From Gracilaria domingensis (lineage: Eukaryota > Rhodophyta > Florideophyceae > Gracilariales > Gracilariaceae): DNA of 64,000 bases. This document shows, one piece after another, positions 9,182 through 19,816 of the stretch. The translations under genes and the position numbers were made by a program. The notes under the pieces were generated by a model. The model saw only the letters and a list, made by a program, of their open reading frames with translations. It did no database searches and was not told the origin of the DNA. The stretch's first letter is position 1. Each line of letters starts with the position of its first letter. The stretch covers positions 1-64,000 of the forward strand of contig VCMS01000315.1 in NCBI GenBank assembly GCA_022539475.1, in the 5' to 3' direction.

Positions 9182-9918
9182 AGCCGTTTTGGGGCGGGGC
9201 GGGTATACGAGAAGGGGGAGAGTTGTCCACCTGACTTTTACAAAATGAAGTTTGCGGAGACGGAGAGAGAGGATGGGAACGCGTGATGGGCGAGAAATGG
9301 GTAAATAGCGGGGGTGGTGTGGACTAGGAAGAAGTGATGGGATGATTGAGGTGGGATGAGTTGCGATTGGCATTGCAACATGGGAGAAAATGGAAACGCA
9401 AACTAGCACGAGTGCAGTTTTGAGAGAGGGTCGCGGAAAAGAGTGAATGGGGTGGTGCGGCGAAGTAGAACCTCCACAAAAACTAGGGGACCTAAGAACT
9501 GAACTGCGCGAAATGGAATTTAATATTCCAAAATTTCTTAATTTTTTGAGTGCCAGCCTCTGCCACCCCCTCGCGCGCCCCAAATAGCCCCAAAACTAGC
9601 TCAATTTCCAAAGCGAACAGACTATATTCCACTTTGCAGAACACAGATGCATGTCTACCAATCCCTCCTCCAACCAATTGTATGAACTCCAAGTGCCAGT
9701 CTCGTGCCTGGCGGTTTCGAATTCGTCGGTCCACAAAGCTGATAACAACCCCCACCCTTTGCCGGTAAAATCTTCCACCCAAGACGACCATATTACCATG
9801 CGGAATCAACCACTCACGTTAGGCCTACGGGCCAATCTACATGGTAATCGATACTTGTCTATGGCCTACCAAATCAGAAAACCGACACCACGGAGCATCT
9901 TAAGCTCCAGTGCGCAGA
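9182..9918. other. Unit B right end and flank of hAT element
   Basis: The unit B tail runs to 9647. From there sequence not found in A or C begins and leads into the hAT transposase. No hAT-type short terminal inverted repeat or 8-bp target duplication could be picked out. A minus-strand frame across 9660-9809 (VVLGGRFYRQRVGVV) is open but unrecognised. Confidence 0.4.
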
Positions 9919-12717
9919 ATGGACGATAACAGCGATATTGTCTGCGCCAATTCATCATTGCCGTCTACCGCCGCTCCACAAGAACCCCGCGAAGCCTCGA
10001 CGCCCGTTCCGACAACCGGAGGTCCACAGCCTGCCCCAAATGCGCCGCTGCATGCTGCAGCCGAAGCTTTATCAAGGACTTGAACTGGGTCTAATTCGAA
10101 CAAGCACGGAGGTAGGAGATCTGCGTACTGGCGCCAACAGTGGGCTGAAGTTGAGTTATCTGGGACTAAGGCCTACAAATGCCAACAATGCAACGCTGTT
10201 ATTAGCAAAAACCACGCAACAAAGCTAACGCAACACAACGTACGGTGTTTCGCGATGAGCACACCCGAACGGGAGACAATCAACGTGCAATGTAAGCCAT
10301 TGTCAAAGGAAATGGTTCAATCACGGTCGAGTGTAGATGGCGAGACCATGGCTAAGCAAGAACTTCTTGATTTCCAAGAAGACGCGAATGGCTTGCGGCG
10401 AATATCTCTGTCAAGTTTGGAGAAGGAGCACCCTCTTTGCAAGAAGCAAAAGACGGCCGTTCCCTCGATCGACCAATGCTCAACCGAAGAAGCAGATGAA
10501 ATCAACAAGCTGTTAATCGCCGCTGTATGTGAACGAGGTTGGCCGTTTAGTATAGTAGACAAGCGCGACGGTCAAGAAAATGTTTTCGTGAATCTACTAA
10601 GGAAGCTAAGACCTGGATATGTAGATCATCATTTGCCCTCCGCGCAAAGGCTCTCCGGACAGCTGCTAGATCAATACTATAATGATATCAGAACTGTGGC
10701 ATTCTCAGGTATGCAAAGTCGATTACAATCAGGGTACGGGACTGTTATCTTCGATGCCTGGGAGGATACGAATTCCTCCATTGTTGTTAACGTGCTTCTT
10801 CGCAGTGAAGGACAATAGCGCTTGCAGCAGCTAACGTTTTTTGTAGAATCGGTCTACACTGGTTCAACAGCCACGGGAGCTGAGAAATATGTCCAGGTCG
10901 TGGAAAGTGCAGTGGAGCCACTCGGAGGAATGCAGCGCATTTGCGGAGTTGTGAGTGATAATGCCCAAGCGTGCGTTAACGCTCGAAGGGCATTCACTCA
11001 GAAATACAAAGGATTGGTTGGCATTCAAAACCAAGCTCACGTGTCCGACCTCCTCATGGAAGATTTTGGGAAGATACCGTGGATTAAGACCGTCATTTCG
11101 CGTGTTGCGCATATTGTGAGTGAAACAAGAAACCATAAGCTGTTTTTATCACGCTTGAAAAAGCTTATGCACGAGCACAATGATAATCTAAAGAACATAG
11201 GTGTTCTTCGATCGCGAGCACGAGGCGACAGTGATGAAGACCTTAGCAACTTTTCCGCAATTCTGCCTCGGCGACACTGTGTGACCCGTTTTGCCGTAGT
11301 GGAGGACATGCTTGAGTCCTTTATTCGATGTCGCCCTGTTCTTCTCAAATTTATCAACGAATTGGATTATCGAACGACCCTTTATAAGACGAGATCACAG
11401 GCAGCTGAAGAAGCACGTGTGCAGTTCTTTGATCACGCCATTCGCGATCAAACTCTCGTTGAAGAAGCGCATGACATTCGGCGGGTTCTGCGCGTTGTCC
11501 GTCAGTATTTGCGTTTCTGGGACAGCGACAGCTGTTACATAGCTGATGTTCTTCCAATGACTTTAGAGCTTGAGAGAAATCTTTCACAGCTCTCGCTAGG
11601 ACGGGATCTTGACTCATGCAGAAAAGATGAGCTTTTGGAAACGTTTCAAGCAAGGAAACGTAAGCAGATTGGACGAGCTACAGGTAGCCGACTCAAGGTG
11701 CATTTGCTGGACAACATTCATTTCGCGGCATACTTGTTGGATCCTGTCCAATGTCCGGGAGATACTTTACCATACATGGAACCCTCCAAGGAACATCTAC
11801 GCCAATACTGCAGTGCATTCAGATTTGATGAGTCTGTTACGTTAATGCACACGATTCTACGTCAGTATGATGCTCAACAACTGCGTTGACACGACCAAAC
11901 CTCTATGAATTTAGAGAATGTAAGGTACTTACAACAATATCGTGGGGCTCCGTTGGTGTGGTGGCGTAGGGCGGCCGATCAACGGAATCGGGAGCTAGTT
12001 GAGTTCGCATGTCGAAGTTTATCCTGCTCTCTCTCTTCTTGTGCAGCTGAGCGCAGCTTTAGGGCGCAAGGACGCCTACATAACAAGTATAGAAGCAAAG
12101 TAAGTGAGAGAAGGACGCAGATGATTGTTTTTGCGCACTGGAACGCTCGATTGCTCCGGAAGGTGTCAGGTATAAGCGACACGATGTTTTGGAATTCTGT
12201 GTTTGACTCAGACGGTGACAACTTGGAACAGGAAATTCAAACAGATCGTCTCCTGCAGTCAGTAATTGGTGGAGAAGGAGAACGAATAGAAACTCTACGT
12301 TCTCGTTCACCAAATAACTCTGTTCATTCAGATCCCTCTCGTACAGTTGTAGCAACCAATCTTGAAAGAAGTAGTCAGTTAATGACATTGGAGCAGGATG
12401 GTCTTCAGGGAGTTGCAGATTCGGAAGCTTTAGGATCTGCTCATGTTGTTCAAAACCCCTTTATGTCCAACGTTACATCACAAGCGATGCAATCCGCTAT
12501 TGCCGCAATATCGCAACAATCTTCTTTGATTGCTGCTGCACATCTTGGCGCGCAACTTCAAAGCATCCGAACCAGTTATGCTCCGAATATAATTGCTGCA
12601 GTTCGATCTGATAGAGCGAGCAATCAACCAGTTTCTGGTGGTAATGATAGGACTGGCGGCTCATCTTCACAACGTCCTCAGAATTCTGATGAGCAAGAAG
12701 ATAATCCGCGATCATGA
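9919..12717 (+). pseudogene. hAT-family transposase with three in-frame stops
   Basis: A single reading frame from ATG 9919 to 12717 (about 930 codons) is interrupted only by TGA 10081, TAG 10816 and TGA 11887, with no frameshift. Near codon 90 lies a BED-type zinc finger (CQQC...HNVRC). It is followed by the hAT catalytic region (VIFDAWEDTNSS, then GVVSDNAQA with the second Asp). The C-terminus has the hATC dimerisation domain (WWRRAADQ, then SSCAAERSF carrying the catalytic Glu region). After the hATC domain is a Gln/Ser-rich tail of about 180 residues. The element is inactive as it stands but recently lost, since only nonsense changes are seen. Confidence 0.88.
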
Positions 12718-13499
12718 AACGCTCAGTGAAAGGAAAAGGGTTGTTATCGAAAGGAGTCTTGTGGTTTATTCTGTAGTTGATAGGGAATCTTTCATACATT
12801 TTTTCGGGGAAGACTATTGCCCGTCCTTTGTTGTGGTTGCAGTATAAAGAAAAGCAAAGCTTTCAACGCTTGTGGTATGGTTTTAGTCTCGGCTTCTTCG
12901 AAACTTCCCGCCACCAAGCTCTTGCGGTCGCACATGCAGCTCCTGCTGGCCATTGTCCCTCTCTCCGCGCTCGTCGTCATGTTGATGGCCTTTTACGAAA
13001 CTGAAACCCACCAGCTTGACGCTGTGTACAGTTCCTCGTCGGGTCTACAAAGTAGCTGGAAGGGTTCCGGCAGCGCAACAGGAAGGCAGAGGAGAGCAGT
13101 GGCGCCATAAAGACTGTTGTGGCGGTGGTCGATGCATGTGGCGAAAGACGGTCCTTCAAGACGCGATCCTTAGCGCCAGGCACGAAGAACTTCACCAGTG
13201 TACGCGACGAGGCGGATGACATGTGAGGAGTTTAAGGAGGCAGTGGCGGAAAAGGGGGAGAGACGCAGGCAGTGGAGCTGGTGTGCGGAGGAAGGTAGTG
13301 GGAGCATATATTGTAATATGCTCGAGCTTGACGGTGACAGTGAAATCAACGGCTGTGGTCACGGCAACTAAAGCCGTTCGTTCCTTATGCATAGCTGAGT
13401 AAACTGATGTCAGAGTCAGCAAACAACAGGCAGCATATGAAGATCCTTGCTTCGGCGATTGCGCCTGCTCTGCAGAGCAAAACCTAGCACATTACTTGC
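12718..13499. other. Decayed region with possible membrane-anchor fragment
   Basis: From ATG 12875 on the plus strand a short frame reads MVLVSASSKLPATKLLRSHM, followed by a hydrophobic helix (LLLAIVPLSALVVMLMAFY). This is the look of a type II Golgi signal anchor as in glycosyltransferases. The frame is lost at about 13110, although a shifted frame (KTVVAVVDACGERRSFKTRS) looks protein-like to 13220. It may be a decayed 5' exon. Nothing else is recognisable. Confidence 0.3.
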
Positions 13500-14029
13500 G
13501 TGTTGCAACCTTCGTTCTGACGTTCGAAGCTCTGCAATCAGCAGCAAGGCCAATGCAATACTCAGAACTGAATCATCGCTGCCATGAGTGGGAGGGTCGC
13601 CAGTGGGTTGTGCAGGGGACCGGAGTAAATGGGGCGGGATTCCCGACTCCCAACTCATCTTCAATTTCGAAGTAGATTACGGAATCCACGCCTTTCATGC
13701 CGTTGTCCCGCAGCATGGTATCAAGGTGCCTGCTCCACTGTTCTCGGGAATCCATCAAGATTGAATCCTTTATGACAGGCTACGGAACTGATGCTTTCCT
13801 TGATAACCCTGACTACGATTTCGTCGGACACCCGCTCACCAGCATCCATAACCTTCTTCGCTTGCTTTCATAGCTCAGTGCCAGCCTTTTCAGAGGCACG
13901 AAGCATATCCCCAGTGGCCAAGTGATAAAAGCAATGTTCATCCTTGAGACGAGGGGCCTGAGTACCATTTCCAGAACCCGGGGCTCCGATAAAGACGATT
14001 TGCTTCCTCTTTTCGGGTTTGCAGTCCAT
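13500..14029 (-). pseudogene. Adenylate kinase pseudogene
   Basis: The start [20 protein letters not shown] is followed by [13 protein letters not shown] and [10 protein letters not shown], the P-loop and NMP-binding region of eukaryotic adenylate kinase (ATP + AMP to 2 ADP). The invariant P-loop Lys (GSGKGT) is Asn here. A TGA at 13868 stands where Gly is expected after GTEL. The frame then resumes (KKVMDAGERVSDEIVV) and shifts near 13740 (HLDTMLRDNGMKGVDSVIYF). A final shifted piece carries PTGDPPTHGSDDS of the C-terminal domain. At least one stop, two frameshifts and one lost catalytic residue make it dead. The LID domain is largely unrecognisable. Confidence 0.85.
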
Positions 14030-14199
14030 AGCTATAGCTGTGCAAACTTGCTCAACACACAGAGCGCAAGCGCAACGACGACGACGACGACGCACCTGCG
14101 TGCCGTTGTGATTGACCCCAATGTGTATTTCCCGTACTAGAGAGAACACATTCACGTCACCAGCGGTTTCGAGTATGCCGCAGCGCCGCACGCCACGCA

Positions 14200-14646
14200 A
14201 TGCGCGCTGGCGCATCTCGAATGCGGCACTTCGGTCGTCACGCTGCATGCGCGCCGTCTCTATCTCATCGGCGCGAAGCCTTCCAAACAGGCTCCCACGC
14301 GGTCTATGAGTCTCGTTTGTCAGAAGGTTTAAAACAGAGCGTTGCGCACGACGATCTAGCCACGGCGCTACAAAGCGGGCACATAATCTCGCTTCGTTGC
14401 GCGCAGTACAAGAAGATCAACATTCAAATGCAGCTTAACCAGCTATACAACTGTCTCAGTCCGTCGCTCTGTGCGCAACGTACCGTGACGCTGCGCACGG
14501 TCGCAAAGTCAATGGGCATGTACGAAGAGGAGGTGCTCGCGCTGTGCATGCACGAACTCTGTCTGGCCGACATTGTGCAGACGGGCTTCACGCTGAGGGT
14601 GGTGAACGGCTTCGTCGAGATGCCAGCCTGTCGGGTGGGCCTGTGA
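14200..14646 (+). CDS. Unidentified ORF, possibly C-terminal gene fragment
   Basis: A 148-codon frame whose second half ([20 protein letters not shown], then [20 protein letters not shown]) has the composition of a conserved helical protein. The first 40 codons are Arg/Ser/His-rich and look non-coding. I do not recognise the family. A GC-rich coding-like bias and a neighbouring pseudogene suggest a truncated remnant of a larger gene. An (ACG)n run at 14072-14092 precedes it. Confidence 0.3.
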   Translation: MRAGASRMRHFGRHAACAPSLSHRREAFQTGSHAVYESRLSEGLKQSVAHDDLATALQSGHIISLRCAQYKKINIQMQLNQLYNCLSPSLCAQRTVTLRTVAKSMGMYEEEVLALCMHELCLADIVQTGFTLRVVNGFVEMPACRVGL

Positions 14647-16030
14647 CTGGACGGCCGTCGGGTGTATGACCAGTTCGCGCGCGTGTGGCATGCGACGACA
14701 GCGCGCGGTTGATGGTGCGCAGCGACGGAGGCGTATCGACGCTGAGTCACTGTGTGAGACGGCGGTCGATTTCAGCCACTGGCATGAGGGTGGGCAAAGG
14801 CTGCAGAACGTCATTGAGAATCGATTCCGGGGCTACTTGATCCATGACAAAAGCAGTGTCAAACAGGGAAAGGAGAGATACGTGGTGAGACACAGAGAAG
14901 CAGAACAAATAGCGCGAAAGCAATTATGCAGGAATGGAGATCGTTTTTGTGTGAATGGAAAGCTCGCGAAGATGAGTGAGCGCGTGTAAGAAGAATGGCG
15001 TGATTGCCAGAGCCTGAGAGATGAAGTTGTATCCGTCCAGAAACAGATGTGAGCGTAAGCTGCCTTGATCAAACGTATTGTACTGTGGATGTGGAAAAGA
15101 GCGTTGTTTTGGAGTGGAAAAACAGATCCAGAAATTCCGGAAATAAATGGGGCTTTTCCGGGAAAAGAATGGACGAAGGATATAGGCAGGTATTTATTTG
15201 TGTACGTGACGGTCATATTAAGATACGGAGGTATCGGAGGGAACTAAATAATTCAGTTGCAATCTACGTTGCAATGTTCTGAATAACTTAAATTTGAAGT
15301 CTTAAACAAAAGCTTCTAGTTTGACTCTATCAAAATTACCACAATCTAGCCGTTTCAAGTTTCAAAGACTTCAGAAGTTCAACGTTCGCATTAGACAACA
15401 ACTGAAAATCAGCGCACGGCAGATACGTAGGTTTAAACTGCGATGGAACGAAGTGAACCAAAATAATGAGTGTTTTAATTTCGGCCTTATATGAGGCCAA
15501 TTAACCTCATATGAGGTCAATTGTCGAATAGAAACTAGAGCGTTACGGAGGGTGACAGAGGTTCTTGTAAAAACTGTTTCAAAATCACGTAAGTTCTGGG
15601 CTTCTATTTCTACATACTCTACAGTGCGTAGATTTGCCGCAACCCTCTTCTGCATGCTTCAAAATTCTAGTATTTTGTTTACGGATTCAGCGAGAGTGAA
15701 TACAGTCCACGAAGTTTTCATAAGACACTGCCAAGCTTAGCTCCCACAGGCTCATGCGCTGGTCTTACAGCGACACGAACAACAGTGTCTGTAAAGCCAT
15801 AGACGTGCTTTAATTACGTGGCCGCCGGTCGCGTCAAGTTCTTTAAAATAGAACGTATGCAATAAAGAAGAAGTAAAATTTACATAAGAAAGCGAACCAT
15901 TACTATACACATGCATTAGAATTCAAATTGAGCGCCATAACGAGCGGCCGTCAAGCTCAAAACAGTAGCACAGACTCCCCTAGCTTTTTTTATCAGTAGG
16001 TACCAATTTCTTTATCAACAGAGCACTAAT
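14647..16030. other. AT-rich region without recognisable genes
   Basis: Short frames exist on both strands, but none looks conserved. Composition drops from GC-rich to AT-rich near 15000. Positions 15478-15525 contain short direct and inverted copies of ATATGAGG (TATATGAGGCCAATTAACCT). It probably represents the decayed 5' flank of the Tc1-like element. No terminal inverted repeat could be identified. Confidence 0.4.
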
Positions 16031-17029
16031 ATGCCACGAGGTTCAGCCCTGACAGACTACAAAAAGAGTCACATTGTAGCGCTTAATGCTCAGCACATAT
16101 CCATCAGAGAAATAGCGAGGAAACTTCAACGCTTTCGCTTGCGCGTCCGCAACCTTCTACGACGACCCCATTCCGCCCAATAGAATCCTTTTAAGCATAA
16201 AAACAAAACAAATATCCACTACGACCTCTCGAACTATCGTCAGAGCCGCATCACTTGGAAACAAATCAGCGTCTACCTTCCAGAAGGAGTACGAAGTACC
16301 AACTTCAGTAAGACGTGTTCAGCAAATACTTCACAAAGTTCCCTATTTGGAGTTTAAAAGATGATCACTGTACTAATGATGCGCATTCGTTACAAAATTA
16401 AAAGGGTGGAACTCGCCAAGGAGCACTTGGATTGGAGAGAATCGGACGGAAAAAGGCTATATTCAGTGATGAAAAGAAATTTAACTTTGATGGTCCGGAT
16501 GGTAACGCATCATACTAGCATATTCTTTGCACTGAGTCCCACCACTTTTCTAAACGCAAAAAATGGTGGTGGTTTTGTGATGTTATGGGGTTGCATTTTC
16601 TACTAAAGTTCGCAAGAATTTTGTGTTATCGATAAAAAGTTGAATGCAGTGAAGTATTGGAAGCTCTTTTGTGATGATTTACTCTTTTTTGCTGCTGAAA
16701 CATTGGGAAAGACATGAAAATTTTAAAAAGATGAAACTTCAGTGCACATCGCAAACTACACTAAAAAGTTTCTAAGCGAGCATAATATCAAGTATTTGGA
16801 CTGGCCAGTTAAAAGTTCTGACCTAAACATTATAAAAAATGTTTGGAGTCAGATGGCTCGCAAGGTTTATGGAGGTTTTCATCATTTTAATACTGAGGAA
16901 GAGCTGATGGACGCAATAGGGACTGCTTGGTACGAGATAGAAGTGGATTATGTTCAAAAGCTGTATCAATCTATTTCCAAAAGGTTGCTGAAGGTAATTG
17001 ACCGCAAAGGAGCGGCAACGGGTTATTAA
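16031..17029 (+). pseudogene. Tc1/mariner-type transposase, heavily degenerate
   Basis: The region starts with MPRGSALTDYKKSHIVALNA and an ISIREIARKLQR helix-turn-helix, typical of Tc1/mariner N-termini. It ends with a frame (16742-17029) reading KYLDWPVKSSDLNIIKNVW, the distal catalytic Asp motif (SPDLNPIENVW in active copies). In between, fragments of the central domain (SDEKKFNFDGPDG in one frame, NGGGFVMLWGC in another) are separated by several stops and frameshifts. It is inactive, clearly older than the hAT element, and AT-rich compared with the island to the right. Confidence 0.85.
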
Positions 17030-17496
17030 TTGGACGTACAGCGCACAAATTGTGCGGCTGGCAGTATAAAATTACGCTGGCGTATATAAATTTCACGTTT
17101 ATTGCTTATTGCTGCGCGCTGGCTTTACTGATGCGCTTTCTTTGTGGTTCGTGGCTTTCTACCTGTAAAAACACGCCATTTCACCCGCTTTTAGTTTAGA
17201 CAATCCGCCGATCTATCAGAGCGCTACACAAGCAAGCGGTGGGGGTCTCTTATGAGTACTTCGCGGACTGTAGCAGCACGTTTTCTCTTGTTTCCCAGAC
17301 TAGCTCCGCCGCTCGTACATCGCAACCCCCCGTTGGAAGCCGAACTCGCTCGGAAATATCATAAGGTTTAGCGAATCGTCAAGAAGATATTCCGTTCGTT
17401 TTCTTCAGTGGCGGTTTTGTTTGCTGAGACTCAGAACTTGGTATTCGGTCAGTGTAACAGAAGAAACCGAAAGGGCATTGGCGAAGGCAAGGTCTG
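17030..17496. other. Spacer and prefoldin 5' region
   Basis: Transition from transposon-derived DNA to the housekeeping island. The last 150 bp should hold the promoter and 5' leader of the prefoldin gene. No other feature is supported. Confidence 0.4.
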
Positions 17497-18060
17497 ATGA
17501 AGGTATGTACTTCAGAAACATGATACTAGGCGTAAGAGTAGGAACGACATTGGCTGACCACACTTGAAAACATACAGAGCGGCGCAGGGGCGGATGCCAG
17601 TACCCCGGGGGGGACAGTAGCTCTTGGCAGCTTGGCACCGCAACAGCTACAGAAGATACAATCGGATCTGCAAAGAGAAATAGAGATCATTTCAGCATCT
17701 CTGGCACAACTCTCGAACGCAGTGCAACGTCTTACGGCGAGTCGGGAAAATGCCGCTCACATGGCAGAAATGGAAGTGGATTCCGAAGTTATGGTGCCGA
17801 TCACGAGTTCCATCTATCTACCCGGCAAGCTTCAAGACACATCCAAAGTTTTGATTGACATAGGCACAGGGTTTTTCGTTGAGAAGACACCAATTGCCGC
17901 GAAGGAGTACTTTGCCAGACGGGCATCACTGCTGAAAGAAGAACAAGACCGTGCCACACAAATCCATACACAAAAACGACAACACTTGGAAGCAGTGAGC
18001 GCTGTTCTGCATCGCAAAACAGCAGAGCTAAACGCTAGCGAAGGCTCGTCATCTAAATGA
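17497..18060 (+). CDS. PFDN5: Prefoldin subunit 5 (alpha-class), one intron
   Basis: Prefoldin subunit of about 162 residues. The hexamer is a cytosolic chaperone that hands nascent actin and tubulin to the chaperonin. SLAPQQLQKIQSDLQREIE forms the N-terminal coiled coil, and LIDIGTGFFVEKT with ASLLKEEQDRA gives the beta core and C-terminal coiled coil. The long open frame has no ATG of its own. I propose a six-base coding first exon, ATG AAG (17497-17502), and an intron at 17503-17577 (GTATGT ... CATACAG). The intron joins in frame to SGAGADAST and on into the conserved protein. The gene is convergent with RAD51 (160 bp between stops). Confidence 0.82.
17503..17577 (+). other. Proposed 75-bp intron immediately after the prefoldin start codon
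   Basis: Donor GTATGT and acceptor ACATACAG flank 75 bp. Removing it joins ATG AAG to the open prefoldin frame without a shift. The predicted exon 1 contributes two codons. No other in-frame ATG exists between the upstream TAG (17539) and the conserved region. Confidence 0.7.
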
Positions 18061-18220
18061 GCAAGGGATCGGAGGCAGAAAGATGCTTCTAGACTAGAAA
18101 GACCTGCGGCGATACGTAAGGAATAGAACAATCGATGAAGATTTGAGAGCGAGTGTATCTGTATTAGGCTATGTGCGAACAAAGAGCAAGGAAACGGACA
18201 TGGGACTCACAAGCTATTTA

Positions 18221-19231
18221 CTAATCAGTGGCATCTGTGATGCCGCCTTCGCTGATAGAGAAGGTTGCTTCAGCTTCAGGTAGATTGGGACTATCGTAAA
18301 TCTTACATATGCGATTCTCACCACGAGACTTCCTCAGTGACAGCCTTGTTTGGCTTGCATGGGCGATAATGTTGCCTCCAATTGGCTTCTTGGGGTCAAC
18401 AGCAAACATTGCACCACCATCAACCTGAGCGACAACCTGATTGGTAATGACAACAGCGCAGCCAAACTCATCAGCAATGCGTTGCAGCGCTCGCAAAAAC
18501 TGTCCCATATGCTGCTGTCGTGCCGCAAGCTCGCCCCTCCCAGTAAAGTCGGTTCGGTACAATGCAGTTGCCGAGTCGACAATGAGCAAGGCGTATCGGG
18601 TCTCAGCCATGAGAGCGCACGCCTGCTGCAACAGCTGCATCTGATGGTCGGAGTTGTACGCGCGCGCAAAAGACACGTTGTCAAGAGCCTCTTCGGGATC
18701 CAATCCAAAGCGCTCCGCAATGGACTTGCAACGCTCCGGACGAAAGGTGCCCTCGGTGTCAATGTACATGGCCTTGCCCTCCGCGCCGCCCTGCTCCATA
18801 GGCATCTGACAAGTGATAGCCAGAGTGTGACACAGCTGCGTCTTACCTGTCCGAAACTCGCCGAAGATTTCGGTAATGGAGCCGGTCTCAATGCCAGAGC
18901 CCAGCAAGGTATCAAGCTCCTTGGAACCGGTGGTAAGGCTGAGCTGCTGCTCTCGGATCTGAAAGTACTCAGCAGCGGTACAAAAGCCAAGCGGAACAAG
19001 CTTGGCAGCCTCGGTGATAAGCTTATCGGCCTTAGTCTCGGAGATTCCCTTGACCGCCAGCAGTCGTTTCTTAGTAGAGTAGGCGACAGACTCAACGGTC
19101 ATGAGACCGGCATCGCGAAGCTTTTTGGTGTCGGTGGCCGAGATGCCGAGGTCTTCCAGACGCTCGACGAGCAAGGGACCGGCGGCTTCGGCGACGTCCT
19201 CCGGTTGGTAGACTTCGGCAGCCTGCGCCAT
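18221..19231 (-). CDS. RAD51: DNA repair and recombination protein RAD51
   Basis: A 336-residue intronless RAD51, the eukaryotic RecA-type recombinase that forms filaments on single-stranded DNA in homologous recombination. An N-terminal helix-hairpin-helix region ([20 protein letters not shown]) precedes the ATPase core. That core has Walker A GEFRTGKT (about residues 124-131) and Walker [13 protein letters not shown]; loop regions ([37 protein letters not shown]) follow. Length matches animal and plant RAD51. The start MAQAAE at 19231 is preferred. The frame opens another 86 codons upstream, but that stretch is His/Arg/Pro-rich and unlike any RAD51. Confidence 0.97.
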   Translation of the reverse strand: MAQAAEVYQPEDVAEAAGPLLVERLEDLGISATDTKKLRDAGLMTVESVAYSTKKRLLAVKGISETKADKLITEAAKLVPLGFCTAAEYFQIREQQLSLTTGSKELDTLLGSGIETGSITEIFGEFRTGKTQLCHTLAITCQMPMEQGGAEGKAMYIDTEGTFRPERCKSIAERFGLDPEEALDNVSFARAYNSDHQMQLLQQACALMAETRYALLIVDSATALYRTDFTGRGELAARQQHMGQFLRALQRIADEFGCAVVITNQVVAQVDGGAMFAVDPKKPIGGNIIAHASQTRLSLRKSRGENRICKIYDSPNLPEAEATFSISEGGITDATD

Positions 19232-19549
19232 TGGAGCGGGCGGCGGGAATGGAGCGCGTATGGAGAAGGGCGGCGGGCGGCTGTGGCGCGAGGTGGTGGC
19301 GCGGAGTTGGGGCGTAGGAGCGCGGTGGAGGTGGAGCAGCGGGTGGCATAATGCCGGGCATGGGCTCCAAATTTGGCGCCTTCCGCGCTGTTCGCATTTT
19401 GGACTGCGCCATCGGCTACGGTGCGCAGCGCCGCCTGCCACGAACAGCATGGCATGCAGTGGCTCGAAATTGACCGCGGCGCCGCTCAATTAGGCAATTT
19501 GTTTGTGAATAAATTTGTTTTAGTCTCATGGCCAGACAACGGCGCAAAC

Positions 19550-19632
19550 GTTCGTGTAGTATAATGGTTAAGATCAGCCGATGTATATCTCGCTGTCACC
19601 GAGGAGATCCGGGTTCAATTCCCGGCACGAGC
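19550..19632 (+). tRNA. tRNA-Asp (GTC) with ~11-nt insertion in the D-loop
   Basis: Acceptor 19550-19556 (GTTCGTG) pairs with 19626-19632 (CACGAGC). The D-stem is GTAT 19559-19562 with GTAT 19583-19586. The anticodon stem is TCTCG 19588-19592 with CGAGG 19600-19604, enclosing loop CTGTCAC (anticodon GTC at 19595-19597). The T-arm is CCGGG-TTCAATT-CCCGG at 19609-19625. The D-loop is 20 nt (19563-19582) instead of the usual 8-9. Removing GATCAGCCGAT, or the equivalent 11 nt shifted by one or two bases, restores a standard tRNA-Asp. There is no intron at the canonical 37/38 site. The discriminator would be T, where G is usual for Asp. D-loop introns are established in the red alga Cyanidioschyzon. 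Confidence 0.85.
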
Positions 19633-19816
19633 TAAAGCGCGTTTCTTTTCTCTTTCTGGCATTTGCATTGGTTCATCACCTCGCGGCTCATCTTGAGATG
19701 ATCATCACATGATGATCACATGATGCATCTCGTTTGCATCCCTTCGTCTCCGAGAGTGCTGCCCAGCTGCCCGCTTTCCTCCCACCCCGCTCAGCCTCGC
19801 GTGCCTCCGGTCTGCA

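Larger units (their letters stand above)
5262..9647 (+). repeat. Segmental repeat unit B (truncated direct copy)
   Basis: This copy is head-to-tail with unit A but lacks the HAD gene; homology to A begins at A position ~1371. It keeps the KPR-like gene, the longest version of the epimerase, the hairpin array and the coiled-coil ORF, and ends at the same boundary, GCAGAACACAGA (9647). It lacks the ~440 bp deletion shared by A and C, so B split off before A and C were duplicated. Confidence 0.88.

Noticed and set aside
18221-19489. Upstream start for RAD51 at 19489 adding 86 residues
   Set aside because: The extra segment is His/Pro/Arg-rich low-quality sequence, unlike RAD51 N-termini, and lies within the short divergent promoter shared with the tRNA and ArgC.
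19550-19632. tRNA with a canonical intron after position 37
   Set aside because: The anticodon loop CTGTCAC is intact and closed by a good 5-bp stem. The extra bases lie between the two halves of the D-stem.
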